From Isoptericola sp042668085 (GTDB lineage Bacteria > Actinomycetota > Actinomycetes > Actinomycetales > Cellulomonadaceae), in NCBI RefSeq assembly GCF_042668085.1, contig NZ_JBHVBO010000001.1, positions 1 to 64,000 of the forward strand: a stretch of DNA of 64,000 nt, read 5' to 3'. The position numbers were made by a program, and so were the translations under genes. The notes under the pieces were generated by a model. The model was not told the DNA's origin, ran no database searches, and was given only the letters and a program-made list of their open reading frames with translations. This document shows, piece after piece, positions 33,072 through 41,610 of the stretch (the first letter of the stretch is position 1; every line of letters begins with the position of its first letter).

Positions 33072-33210
33072 ATCCGTCCGTCGTACCGTCCAGCCATCAA
33101 CGTGGCACCGTAGATCCATGCGTCCTTGCTCACCGTCGTACCCCCGCTGGACCCCCGCGGGCGACCTTGGTGGAGCGAAGTTGCAGGTCAACGCGCATTC
33201 CGAGGCTTAC

Positions 33211-33250
33211 ACCGTGGATGTCGGGGGTTCGAGTCCCTCCGGGCCCACCA
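33211..33250 (+). other. 3' fragment of a tRNA gene: integration (att) site at island edge
   Basis: Bases 33223-33239 form a complete T-arm (GGGGG, loop TTCGAGT, CCCTC). They are followed by the acceptor strand CGGGCCC (33240-33246), discriminator A and CCA (33248-33250). The upstream CTTACAC resembles an anticodon loop (UAC, Val), but no matching 5' half GGGCCCG or D-arm precedes it. A lone tRNA 3' end marks where a mobile element integrated; the intact tRNA should lie at the other end, left of this window. Confidence 0.78.
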
Positions 33251-33487
33251 CCAGGGATTTTGCGCCCCTGACCTGCATCTTCGTCGCCTGGTAGCGTGGT
33301 CCGGGACGGACCTGATCCGGACCGATTGCGACCGCCGTCTCTACGGACGTCCACCACAGGGACCTGCTGATGCGGCAGCACGCCCCGCTCGGGGGCTGCC
33401 TCGCGGAACCCAGAAGGATGCGCAGTTCGTCTCAAAGCGGTTCGGCGAGTACATGCTCCGCCGTCCAAGAGGCCGGGGCCGGGTGCG
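33251..33487. other. Intergenic region at the start of the backbone
   Basis: No gene is seen. The minus-strand frame here that reads GGTRTPDI is the familiar antisense artefact of tRNA genes. Confidence 0.4.
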
Positions 33488-33826
33488 TCAGAGCCGCCAG
33501 GTCTCGGAGTAGTCGGCGTGGTCGGCATACGGGAGGGCAAGAGCACGGAGCATGCGCTCGCCCACGAACTCGATGCCGCTCGCCTCCCGCGCATCGATCG
33601 CCCGGTCGAGGTCCTTGTCCATGTCGAGGCCCGTCGCCTCGTAGGCGAGCCGGATGAGCAGACGCTTCGCCTTGACCTCGGCCAACAGCCGGGCCGGTGT
33701 GAACGCCTGATCAGGTTCGTTCGGTGCAGGCGCGTCATGGGATCCCTGAGGACGCCCAACTCCCGAGGCGGTCGCCCTCGCCTCGTCCTCGTTCAGGCGG
33801 GCGTTCAGGAACTCGGTCAAGGTCAC
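33488..33826 (-). CDS. DUF6221-family protein
   Basis: A 112-residue protein with the family's N-terminal LTEFLNARLNEDEA, a central RLLAEVKAKRLLIRLAYEA and the C-terminal ALPYADHADYSETWRL. It starts with GTG at 33826. DUF6221 proteins are common in actinobacteria and their phages; no function is known. It is the first backbone gene beyond the tRNA-derived site. Confidence 0.78.
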   Translation of the reverse strand: MTLTEFLNARLNEDEARATASGVGRPQGSHDAPAPNEPDQAFTPARLLAEVKAKRLLIRLAYEATGLDMDKDLDRAIDAREASGIEFVGERMLRALALPYADHADYSETWRL

Positions 33827-34010
33827 GTGGGCAGCATACGGTCGGGTGCTCCCGACAGCCGGTCGTCGAACGGCCGATGCCGCGACGGCGCAGCTCGGAC
33901 GATGAGGGCGATTCGCCCGGAGGCGGGCGAAACGCGCGTACAGTCGAAGGTACCCGGGACGACCGTCCCCCAGCTGAGGTACTTGGGTCCGGAGACGTGA
34001 GGAGGCCGTC

Positions 34011-34385
34011 ATGGCCACCACCCCGACGCCCACCCCTCCGTTGGCCTCCGCGACCGACGGCAACCTCGGCAGGAGGGCGACCGGGCGGGCCCGGTCACCC
34101 CGGGGCACCCGCACGAGCACCGGCGGCATCCCGGGGAGACCCCTCCGCAGCCGCGCCGGCGCCGTCTGGGTCGGAATCTGCATCGCGGCGATCGTCCTGG
34201 TCGCGTTGACCGTCTTCATGCTCCAGAACACCCAGCTAGTGCTGGTCTCGTTCCTGGGCATGCAGGGCACCGTCCCGCTGGCCGTCGCCCTCGTCGTCGC
34301 CGGCGTGGGCGTCGGGATCATCGCGCTCGTCGTGGGCACGATCCGCATCGCTCAGCTTCGACGTCGCGTGCAGCGAGGCGGCTAG
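34011..34385 (+). CDS. LapA/DUF1049-type membrane protein
   Basis: A 124-residue protein. A Thr/Pro/Arg-rich cytoplasmic N-terminus (1-48) is followed by TM1 (VGICIAAIVLVALTVFMLQN) and the typical LapA stretch QNTQLVLVSFLGMQGTVPLAVALV leading into TM2, then a basic tail. LapA-domain proteins act in lipopolysaccharide assembly in Gram-negatives; the role in actinobacteria is unknown. No operon partner is evident. Confidence 0.82.
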   Translation: MATTPTPTPPLASATDGNLGRRATGRARSPRGTRTSTGGIPGRPLRSRAGAVWVGICIAAIVLVALTVFMLQNTQLVLVSFLGMQGTVPLAVALVVAGVGVGIIALVVGTIRIAQLRRRVQRGG

Positions 34386-34411
34386 AGCGTGCGAACCCTG
34401 CTCGAAGGGAC

Positions 34412-34684
34412 ATGCCCATGAACCGCGAGATCGTGACGCCCCACCACGACAGGCTCCACGACCTCCTGAGCGAGCTCGTGGCAGCCCAGTGGGCGGTGGA
34501 GGATGCCGTCGCGGTCGTCGACGGCGGTCTTCCGATCGATCTCGCGGATTATGTGACGGCGAGGGCACGGCTCGACCTTGCAGTCACCAGCTGGAACCGT
34601 CGGGTCGTCGCCGGGGCGGTCCGAGATGCCCCACGCGCGCCCCTGCCGGAGGTGCGAGGCGGCCGACGGGCTGGTCCTGCATGA
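34412..34684 (+). CDS. Hypothetical 90-residue protein
   Basis: An alpha-helical protein (HDRLHDLLSELVAAQWAVEDAV) of unknown function; starts are possible at 34412 or 34418. The last 20 residues read through the antisense of an SDR gene fragment, so the C-terminus may be a product of the same rearrangement. Confidence 0.45.
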   Translation: MPMNREIVTPHHDRLHDLLSELVAAQWAVEDAVAVVDGGLPIDLADYVTARARLDLAVTSWNRRVVAGAVRDAPRAPLPEVRGGRRAGPA

Positions 34685-34780
34685 TCGCGGCCATCGCATC
34701 GGCATGGCCCTCGAGGATCCCTGCGACCATCGGGGTCTCGATCACACCGGGGCAGATGGCGTTGATGCGGATGGTCCAAC
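34652..34780 (-). pseudogene. Fragment of a short-chain dehydrogenase gene
   Basis: The minus strand reads RINAICPGVIETPMV followed by HADAMAAIMQDQPVGRLA, the classic post-active-site region of SDR enzymes. Neither the Rossmann glycine motif nor the YxxxK site is present. About 43 codons remain. Confidence 0.75.
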
Positions 34781-34870
34781 CAGGACCTGGTCGACCACGG
34801 TTGGCGGACCGACGAGTTCGGAACCCGCAGGGCGTCGGGACCGGTACACCGACCGCCGAGGAGGCTCCGC

Positions 34871-35460
34871 ATGAGCAAGGTCCGCACCCACATGACGATG
34901 TCGCTGGACGGGTTCGTCGCCGACCCGGGAGACGGGATCGGCGAGCTCTTCGAGTGGTACGAGGCGGGCGACGTCGACCTGCCGAACCCGAACGACCACG
35001 TCACCTTCCGGGTCGACGAGTCGAGCTCCGAAGTGCTGCGAGACCTGACCGCGAACTGCGGTGCGCTCGTCGCGGGACGGCGCCTGTTCGACATCGCGGA
35101 CGGCTGGGGCGACCACCACCCGTCCGGCGCGCCCGTCGTCGTCGTGACGCACCACCCGCCCCAGGACGCGGCCACCCGGTGGCCGCGCACCAGCTTCGTC
35201 CCCGGGGTCGAGGCGCCGCGATCACCCAGGCGGGCCGGATCGCCGGTGACCGCGACGTCGTGATCGCCAGCACGTCGATCACGCAGCAGGCGCTCGACCT
35301 CGGGCTCGTGGACGAGGTGTGCGTCAGCCTCGTGCCCGTGCTGTTCGGCGAGGGGATCCCGTACTTCGGAGCGCTGGCACGGGGCCACCTCCTGCTGGAG
35401 GACCCGGTCGTCGTCCAGGGGCGTCGCGCGCTGCACCTGCGCTACCCCGTCCGGCGCTGA
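34871..35460 (+). pseudogene. Dihydrofolate reductase-like (RibD C-terminal) protein with a frameshift
   Basis: The first part (34871 to about 35215) begins MSKVRTHMTMSLDGFVADP and contains GALVAGRRLFDIADGW. The second part, in another frame, continues ITQAGRIAGDRDVVIASTSI and ends LVPVLFGEGIPYFGALARG and LHLRYPVRR. Restoring one G near 35215-35218 joins them into a normal protein of about 196 residues. It is either a one-base deletion or a sequence error. If intact it would be a reductase of unknown substrate. Confidence 0.82.
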
Positions 35461-35578
35461 AGCACGCGCGGCCGCCCCACGCGCTCGGCGAGCGGGCCGG
35501 TTTGCGAGCAAGAGCGGTCCTGGGAGGGTGGACGAAGGTCCAGCAGCGGGCCGTCCCTCTCGGAATCGGAGGACGACC

Positions 35579-35833
35579 ATGGCTACCGGAGAGACCGGAT
35601 TCGACGACGTCACGTACGACCTGGTGTCGGTGCAGTACCACTCGCTCAAGGCAGGCCACGACTACGGGCAGTACGTGCGCGACGCACGCAACGCCGGCCA
35701 GGAGGAGATCGCGGCGTTCTTCGAGCAGGTGATGGCCGAGGACTCGGAGCGCGCCCACAAGTGCCACGACTTCCTCGGCCAGCTCGCACAGCACGGCACC
35801 TCCGCGACGTCGCCGGGCGGCGGGCAGGGGTGA
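35579..35833 (+). CDS. Small helical protein coupled to the TPP enzyme
   Basis: An 84-residue, mostly helical protein (VSVQYHSLKAGHDYGQYVRD; FFEQVMAEDSERAHKCHDFL) that resembles half of a ferritin-like bundle, but metal ligands cannot be assigned. The ATG at 35579 follows a GGAGGA run. Its TGA overlaps the GTG of the next gene, so it is translated together with the TPP-dependent enzyme and may be its partner. Confidence 0.62.
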   Translation: MATGETGFDDVTYDLVSVQYHSLKAGHDYGQYVRDARNAGQEEIAAFFEQVMAEDSERAHKCHDFLGQLAQHGTSATSPGGGQG

Positions 35834-37614
35834 GCTCCGGCGCCGGGACCGTCGCCGACGCGCTCGTCGGACGGCTCGTCGACTGGGGCGTCGAGCGGGT
35901 CTTCGGGTACGCCGGAGACGGCGTCGACCCCCTGCTCGGCGCCCTGCGTCGGCGGCGCGCGGACGTCGAGCTCGTGACGGCGCGGCACGAGGAGATGGCC
36001 GCCTTCATGGCGTCCGGGCACGCGAAGTACGGCGGCGGGGTCGGGGTCTGCCTGGCCACCCAGGGACCGGGCGCGGTGCACCTCCTCAACGGCCTGTACG
36101 ACGCGAAGCTCGACCGCCGGCCCGTCGTCGCGATCGTCGGTCAGGTCGTGACGACGGCGCTCGGTTCGGGCTACCAGCAGGAGGTGGACCTGCACACGCT
36201 GTTCAAGGACGTGTGCGCGCCGTACCTGCAGACCGTGATGACCGCGGAACAGCTGCCGCACGTCCTCGACGACGCGTTCCGCACGGCGCTGGCGACGTCG
36301 AGCCCCGTGGGGATCATCGTCCCGCACGACGTGCAGAAGGCGGACGCCCCCGAGCCGGAACCGCACGCGCACGGACTGGTGCGCAGCTCGACCGCGTTCG
36401 CGACCCCGAGGACCGTTCCTCCCGAGGACGGGCTGCGACAGGCCGCGGACCTCCTCGCGGCGGGGGAGCGGGTCGCGGTCCTCGTCGGGCAGGGCGCGGC
36501 GGGGGCCGAGGAGGAGGTGCGCCGGGTCGTCGAGCGGCTCGGCGCCGGGCTCACGACGTCGCTGCTGGGCAAGCCGCTCCTGGACGAGTCGCTGCCCTAT
36601 CACTGCGGCGTCATGGGGCACCTGGGGACCACGGCGTCGGCCGACCTCATGGCGGGGTGCGACGCCCTCCTGATCGTCGGCAGCAACGACCCCTGGACCG
36701 AGTACTACCCGCACCCGGGCCAGGCCCGGGCCGTCCAGGTCGACATCACAGGGCGCAACATCGGGACCAAGTACCCCGTGGACGTCGCCCTCGTGGGCGA
36801 CGCGCGCCAGACGCTGGAGGCCCTGCTCCCGCTCCTGCCCGAGAGGACGGGCTGGCGCACCCAGGTCGAGAAGTCCGTCGCCGGGTGGCGGGAGGTGGTG
36901 CGCGAGCGGGCGGCGCAGGAGACCCGCCGGCTCAACCCGCAGCGCGTGGTCCACGAGCTGTCCGCGCTCCTGCCCGCCGACGCGCAGGTGGCGGTCGACG
37001 TCGGGTCGGTCACCTACTGGTACGCGCGGTTCCTCCACCTGCCGCCGGGCGTGCCCGCCCACCTGTCCAGCACCCTCGCCTCGATGGGGTCGGCCATGCC
37101 GTACGGGATCGCGGCCAAGCTGCTGCACCCCGGCCGGCCGGTGGTCGCCCTCGCGGGCGACGGCGCGATGCAGATGAACGGGCTGTCCGAGCTCGTCACG
37201 GTCGCCGACCGGTGGCGCGACTGGCCCGATCCCCGCTTCGTGGTGCTCGTGCTCGACAACGGCGACCTGGCCGAGGTGTCGTGGGAGCAGCGGGAGATGG
37301 AGGGCGACCCGCGCTTCGAGGACTCCCAGCGCGTGCCACCGTTCCCCTATGCGGAGTACGGGGAGCTGCTGGGGCTCCGCGGCGTCCGCGTGGACCGGGC
37401 GCAGGACGTCGAGCCGGCATGGCGCGCCGCCCTCGACGCCGACCGACCCGTGGTGATCCACGCGGTGGTCGACCCGGACACCCCGCTGCTCCCGCCGCGC
37501 CAGCCGCAGGAGAAGGTGGACACGATGCTGCGCGGCCTGGCGCAGGAGCCCGACGGTGCCGCGAGTGCCGTGGAGCTGCTCGAGGAGCAGCTCGGGCACG
37601 AGAGCGGGGGCTGA
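35830..37614 (+). CDS. Thiamine pyrophosphate-dependent enzyme, pyruvate oxidase/acetolactate synthase type
   Basis: A 594-residue three-domain TPP enzyme. The N-terminal PYR domain has the activating Glu in TARHEEMAAFMA near residue 55. The central domain has the nucleotide-like AVLVGQGA near 217. The C-terminal PP domain binds Mg-TPP through AGDGAMQMNG near 442 and DNGD near 474. It acts on 2-oxo acids, but whether it is an oxidase, decarboxylase or synthase is not evident. GTG start at 35830, coupled to the small upstream gene. It converges with the glucose dehydrogenase gene. Confidence 0.88.
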   Translation: MSSGAGTVADALVGRLVDWGVERVFGYAGDGVDPLLGALRRRRADVELVTARHEEMAAFMASGHAKYGGGVGVCLATQGPGAVHLLNGLYDAKLDRRPVVAIVGQVVTTALGSGYQQEVDLHTLFKDVCAPYLQTVMTAEQLPHVLDDAFRTALATSSPVGIIVPHDVQKADAPEPEPHAHGLVRSSTAFATPRTVPPEDGLRQAADLLAAGERVAVLVGQGAAGAEEEVRRVVERLGAGLTTSLLGKPLLDESLPYHCGVMGHLGTTASADLMAGCDALLIVGSNDPWTEYYPHPGQARAVQVDITGRNIGTKYPVDVALVGDARQTLEALLPLLPERTGWRTQVEKSVAGWREVVRERAAQETRRLNPQRVVHELSALLPADAQVAVDVGSVTYWYARFLHLPPGVPAHLSSTLASMGSAMPYGIAAKLLHPGRPVVALAGDGAMQMNGLSELVTVADRWRDWPDPRFVVLVLDNGDLAEVSWEQREMEGDPRFEDSQRVPPFPYAEYGELLGLRGVRVDRAQDVEPAWRAALDADRPVVIHAVVDPDTPLLPPRQPQEKVDTMLRGLAQEPDGAASAVELLEEQLGHESGG

Positions 37615-37625
37615 GGTCGGGTCCG

Positions 37626-38678
37626 TCAGGTGGCGAGGTCGATGACCACCTTGACGTCGTCGTCGTGGGGGGTGAAGGCGTCGGCGGCGTCCTCGAGCCG
37701 GACGCGGCGGCTGATCAGTCCCCGCAGCCAGGGGAGGTCGGCCGCCGCGAGCGCCTCGGCGGCGTCGCGGTAGTGCTGCAGGTTGGCGTTGACCGACCCG
37801 ACGACCGCGTCGTTCTCGAGCACGAGCTCACGGTTGACGGCGCCGAGGTCGAGGCGAAGGCGCCGGCCGGGGGAGGTGACGCTCGTGAGGCAGGTGATGC
37901 CGTACGTGCCCGTGGCGGCGATGGCGTCCAGGACCAGGGAGCCGGCCCCGGTGGCCTCGATCACGACGTCGGGCTCGACGTGCTCGGCCAGCGTCGTCAA
38001 GGACTCGGTGTGGTACGTCGCGCCGAGGTCGGTCACGAGGTCGGGCTTGGGCCCGTCCGTGACACGGTCCAGGACGTGGACGTCCAGGCCTCGCTGCACG
38101 CCGAGCATGGCGGCGAGGAGGCCGATCGGGCCGGCGCCGGTCACGAGGGCGGTGCGGGGCTCGAACCACGACCGTCGTCCGACGGCGTAGACCTGTTCCC
38201 AGGCCTTGGCGACGACGGTGGTGGGCTCCAGCAGCACGCCGACGTCCTGCAGAGCCGGGTCGAGACGCACGGCGTAGTCGGGCTCGACCGTCCAGCGCCG
38301 GCTCGCGTACCCGTCGAGGCCCTTGATGCCGCGCTCGGTGTAGCGGCCGTTGCGGCACATGTCGAACTGCCCGCGGGCGCAGGCGCCGCACGGGACCGGG
38401 TCCGGACGGCGGACCACGCCCACGACGAGGTCGCCGGCGTCGAACCCGCTGCCGTCGGGTGCCTGGCGGACCCGGCCGAGGGACTCGTGCCCGATGACCA
38501 GGCGGTCGGCGCCCTCGGGCGCTTCTCCGTACTCGCCGCCGGCGATCTCACGGTCGGTGCCGCACACGCCGACCGCCAGGCCGTCGACGAGCAGCAGGCC
38601 GTCGGACACCGGCGGGTCGGCCACCTCGGTGACGGCGAGCGAGCCCGCCTGGCCGGGGATCACGGTCAAGGCTCTCAT
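37626..38678 (-). CDS. Zinc-dependent glucose 1-dehydrogenase
   Basis: A 350-residue medium-chain dehydrogenase. The catalytic-zinc region is VGVCGTDREIAGGEYG and GHES, the structural-zinc segment is CGACARGQFDMC, and the NAD(P) Rossmann motif is TGAGPIGLLAA. The C-terminal half matches the glucose dehydrogenase family (NANLQHYRDAAEAL). It oxidises glucose or a related aldose to the lactone. It overlaps the GH15 gene by four bases, so the two form an operon that could release glucose and then oxidise it. Confidence 0.87.
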   Translation of the reverse strand: MRALTVIPGQAGSLAVTEVADPPVSDGLLLVDGLAVGVCGTDREIAGGEYGEAPEGADRLVIGHESLGRVRQAPDGSGFDAGDLVVGVVRRPDPVPCGACARGQFDMCRNGRYTERGIKGLDGYASRRWTVEPDYAVRLDPALQDVGVLLEPTTVVAKAWEQVYAVGRRSWFEPRTALVTGAGPIGLLAAMLGVQRGLDVHVLDRVTDGPKPDLVTDLGATYHTESLTTLAEHVEPDVVIEATGAGSLVLDAIAATGTYGITCLTSVTSPGRRLRLDLGAVNRELVLENDAVVGSVNANLQHYRDAAEALAAADLPWLRGLISRRVRLEDAADAFTPHDDDVKVVIDLAT

Positions 38679-40597
38679 CGGTCCTCCTCGTCGTCCTGGG
38701 TGCCGGCCACGTCGGGGGCGCCGCGGCCCCGCAGCGCCCGGCTCGCGTCACGGGCCCCGTCACGTGCTGCCCGCTGCCCGTCGTCCGCGGGCCGGGTGCG
38801 GCCCAGGTGGCGTGCGGTGTTGACCAGCCCCACGTGACTGAACGCCTGGGGGACGTTGCCCACCTGCCGGCCGGCGTGCACGTCGTACTCCTCGCTGAGC
38901 AGCCCCAGGTCGTTGCGCAGCGACAGCAGCCGCTCGAACAGGGCGGTCGCCTCGCCGGTCCGTCCGATGCCGTGGAGCGCGTCGGCGAGCCAGAAGCTGC
39001 ACGCGAGGAACGCGCCCTCCCTACCCGGCAGGCCGTCGATCCCGCGGGCGTCCGTCGGGGCACCGGCGCCGTCCTGGCCCGGTGCATCGGGGTGGGTCTG
39101 GTAGCGCAGCAGCAGACCGTCCTCGCTCAGCTCGCGCTGCACGGCCTCGACGGTGCCGACCGCCCGGGGGTCGTCCCACGGCAGGAAGCCGACGCGGGGG
39201 ATGAGCAGCAGCGCCGCGTCGAGGCCGGCGGAGCCGTAGGACTGCGTGAAGGTGCCGCGGTCGGCGTCGAACCCGTGGCGGCACACGTCGGTGTGGATCT
39301 GGTCGGCCAGTCCGCGCCACCGGACGGCGGGCCCGTCGAGCCCGTAGGCGTCGACGGCTTTCGCCGCCCGGTCCACGCCCGCCCAGGCCATGACGCGCGA
39401 GTGGACGAAGGCGCGCCGCGGCCCGCGCACCTCCCACAGTCCGTTGTCGAGGTCCTGCCAGTGGCCCTCGAGGAAGTCCAGCAGCTCGCGCTGCAGCGCC
39501 CACGCGTCGTCGGTGGGGGCCAGCCCGGCCTCCCTGCCCACGTGCAGCCCGTCGAGCACCTCGCCCCACACGTCGAGCTGGAACTGCTGCGCGGCCGCGT
39601 TGCCCACCCGCACCGGACCGGAACCCTCGTACCCCGACAGCCAGTCGATCGTCAGCTCGGGGATGCGACGGCGCCCGTCGATGCCGTACATGATCTGCAG
39701 GTCGGCGGGGTCACCCGCGACCGCGCGCAGCAACCACTCGCGCCACGACCGGGCCTCGTCCACATACCCGGTGCCGAGCAGCGCCTGCAGGGTGAACGCC
39801 GCGTCCCGCAACCAGCAGAACCGGTAGTCCCAGTTGCGCGACCCGCCCAGCGACTCGGGCAGCGACGTCGTGGCCGCCGCCGCGATGCCGCCGCTGGGCG
39901 CGAACGTGAGGGCCTTCAGCGTGATCAGGGAGCGGTGCACCGCGTCGTCCCACGGGCCGTCGTAGCGCGACCGCGACACCCAGTCGGACCAGAAGCGCTC
40001 GGTGCTGCGCTGCGCGCGGTCAGGGTTGACCGTGCGGGGCTCCGGCGCGAACGAGGGGTGGTAGGTCAGGACGAACGGGACGCGCTCGCCGGCGGACACC
40101 TCGAACCGGGCGTGGATCGTGCGGTCGTCGTGCGTCACCGGCACGGGCGTGTCCAGGGTGACGGCGTCCGGTCCCGCGACGGCCGACACGTCCGACCCGT
40201 CGATCACGATCCACGGGGCGACCGACCCGTAGTCGAACCGCAGACGAAGCTCCAGCTCGACGGGCACCCGCCCCTGCACGCCCTCGACGATCCGGACGAC
40301 GTCCGCGACCTCGTCGCGCGGCGGCATCAGGTCGATCAGCCGGACCGTGCCCTCCGGGGGGCGCCACTCGCTCTCCAGCACCAGCGTGTCGCCGCGGTAG
40401 TGGCGCGAGGTGCAGGGCCCGCCCGATGCCGGCCCGATCCGCCAGCGCCCGTGCTCCGGACCGCCCAGCAGGGCCGCGAAGCACGCCGGAGAGTCCAGGC
40501 GCGGCAGGCACAACCAGTCCAACGACCCGTCCCGGCCCACCAGCCCCGCGGTGTGCAGGTCACCGATCAGGCCGTAGTCCTCGATCCGCTGCGTCAC
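38675..40597 (-). CDS. Glycoside hydrolase family 15 (glucoamylase/trehalase-like)
   Basis: A 640-residue enzyme that should release glucose from alpha-glucosides or trehalose. It opens with the family's IEDYGLIGDLHTAGLVGRDG, has an N-terminal beta-sandwich (about 1-250), then an (alpha/alpha)6 barrel with SRNWDYRFCWLRDAAFTLQA near 330 and YDVHAGRQVGNVPQAFSHVG near 585. It starts with GTG at 40597, and no signal peptide means a cytoplasmic location. It is paired with glucose dehydrogenase. Confidence 0.9.
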   Translation of the reverse strand: MTQRIEDYGLIGDLHTAGLVGRDGSLDWLCLPRLDSPACFAALLGGPEHGRWRIGPASGGPCTSRHYRGDTLVLESEWRPPEGTVRLIDLMPPRDEVADVVRIVEGVQGRVPVELELRLRFDYGSVAPWIVIDGSDVSAVAGPDAVTLDTPVPVTHDDRTIHARFEVSAGERVPFVLTYHPSFAPEPRTVNPDRAQRSTERFWSDWVSRSRYDGPWDDAVHRSLITLKALTFAPSGGIAAAATTSLPESLGGSRNWDYRFCWLRDAAFTLQALLGTGYVDEARSWREWLLRAVAGDPADLQIMYGIDGRRRIPELTIDWLSGYEGSGPVRVGNAAAQQFQLDVWGEVLDGLHVGREAGLAPTDDAWALQRELLDFLEGHWQDLDNGLWEVRGPRRAFVHSRVMAWAGVDRAAKAVDAYGLDGPAVRWRGLADQIHTDVCRHGFDADRGTFTQSYGSAGLDAALLLIPRVGFLPWDDPRAVGTVEAVQRELSEDGLLLRYQTHPDAPGQDGAGAPTDARGIDGLPGREGAFLACSFWLADALHGIGRTGEATALFERLLSLRNDLGLLSEEYDVHAGRQVGNVPQAFSHVGLVNTARHLGRTRPADDGQRAARDGARDASRALRGRGAPDVAGTQDDEEDR

Positions 40598-40677
40598 CCG
40601 ACGAGTCTTCGTCCACCTCGCCCTGCACGCAGGTGCAGACCGCGCCGCGCCGGGCCGAGCCCGCGGCGACGCCCCGC

Positions 40678-41538
40678 TCAGCCGGGCGGGGCGAGGGCGG
40701 CCAGCGAGTCGAGGAGACGCAGCGCCGACGCCGCCGCGCGGCCGTCGGCGTCGTGCGCGGGGTCGTAGGAGGTCAGGGACACGCTGTGGACGGGGACCGC
40801 GGCGCCGATCGCCTCGACGGACGCCGTCAGGGCCGCCAGCGACGGGCCGCCGTCGACGGCGAACCCGTTGGCGACGCCGTCGCCGGGGTCGATCACGTCC
40901 AGGTCGACGTGCACGTGGACGCTGTGCACCCGTGCTGCGAGGGCGTCCAGCGCACGGACGAAGGGCGAGTCGCCGGACGGGCCCAGCCCCGCGGGACCGA
41001 CCACGGGGATCCCGGCCGCCTCGATGACGCGACGCTCCTGCGGGTCGACGGAACGGACCCCCGCCAGCAGCACCTGGTCGCCCGGCACCGGTCCGAACCC
41101 CGGCACGGCGCCCGCCAGGCCCTGCCAGCACAGGCCCGTCAGGACGGCCACCGCCATGCCGTCGAGGAAGCCGCTCACGGTGGACTCGGGCGTGTTCGCG
41201 TCACCGTGCGCGTCGAACCACACGACGCCGGTCCGGCTCTCCCGTCCGAGGCCCGCGGTGACGCCTAGGACGCAGCCGCAGTCGCCTCCCAGGACGAGGG
41301 GGAACGCCCCGGCGTCCACGGCCTGCGCCGTCGCCCTGGCCAGCGACGTCTGGACGGCGAAGTAGGCGCCGGTCTCGTGCCCGACCGGTCGAGGGGCGTC
41401 GACCTCCACCACCTCGACCTCCCGGCCGGCGGACCGCAACCGGTCCGGCGCGCCCGCGGCGAGGAGCCGCTCGGGGCCGGCACCCATGCCGTCCCGGTGC
41501 CGGCCCAGGTGGTAGGGGGCGCAGACCACACGGATCAT
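40678..41538 (-). CDS. Arginase/agmatinase-family ureohydrolase
   Basis: A 286-residue protein with the binuclear Mn-site motifs GGDCG near 85, DAHGD near 113 and DLDVIDPGDG near 210. It hydrolyses a guanidino compound to urea or formamide; the substrate is not evident. The ATG at 41538 was chosen; a GTG at 41547 in frame is possible. It lies 80 bases upstream of the GH15 gene on the same strand. Confidence 0.87.
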   Translation of the reverse strand: MIRVVCAPYHLGRHRDGMGAGPERLLAAGAPDRLRSAGREVEVVEVDAPRPVGHETGAYFAVQTSLARATAQAVDAGAFPLVLGGDCGCVLGVTAGLGRESRTGVVWFDAHGDANTPESTVSGFLDGMAVAVLTGLCWQGLAGAVPGFGPVPGDQVLLAGVRSVDPQERRVIEAAGIPVVGPAGLGPSGDSPFVRALDALAARVHSVHVHVDLDVIDPGDGVANGFAVDGGPSLAALTASVEAIGAAVPVHSVSLTSYDPAHDADGRAAASALRLLDSLAALAPPG

Positions 41539-41610
41539 GCGATCCACGGTAGGTTCCCGCGTCCCCAGACACCTTCTGGACCCCTCCGTACCTCCGACTC
41601 CGCGGCGCGG

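Noticed and set aside
33130..33759. Minus-strand frame reading GGTRTPDI
   Set aside because: This peptide is the known artefact of antisense translation of a tRNA T-arm; the DUF6221 gene and the tRNA fragment explain the region.
35662..37599. A 645-codon open frame on the minus strand
   Set aside because: It lies exactly opposite the TPP enzyme, whose motifs are clear. Long antisense frames are expected at this GC content, and the translation shows Arg/Gly/Val-rich shadow composition.
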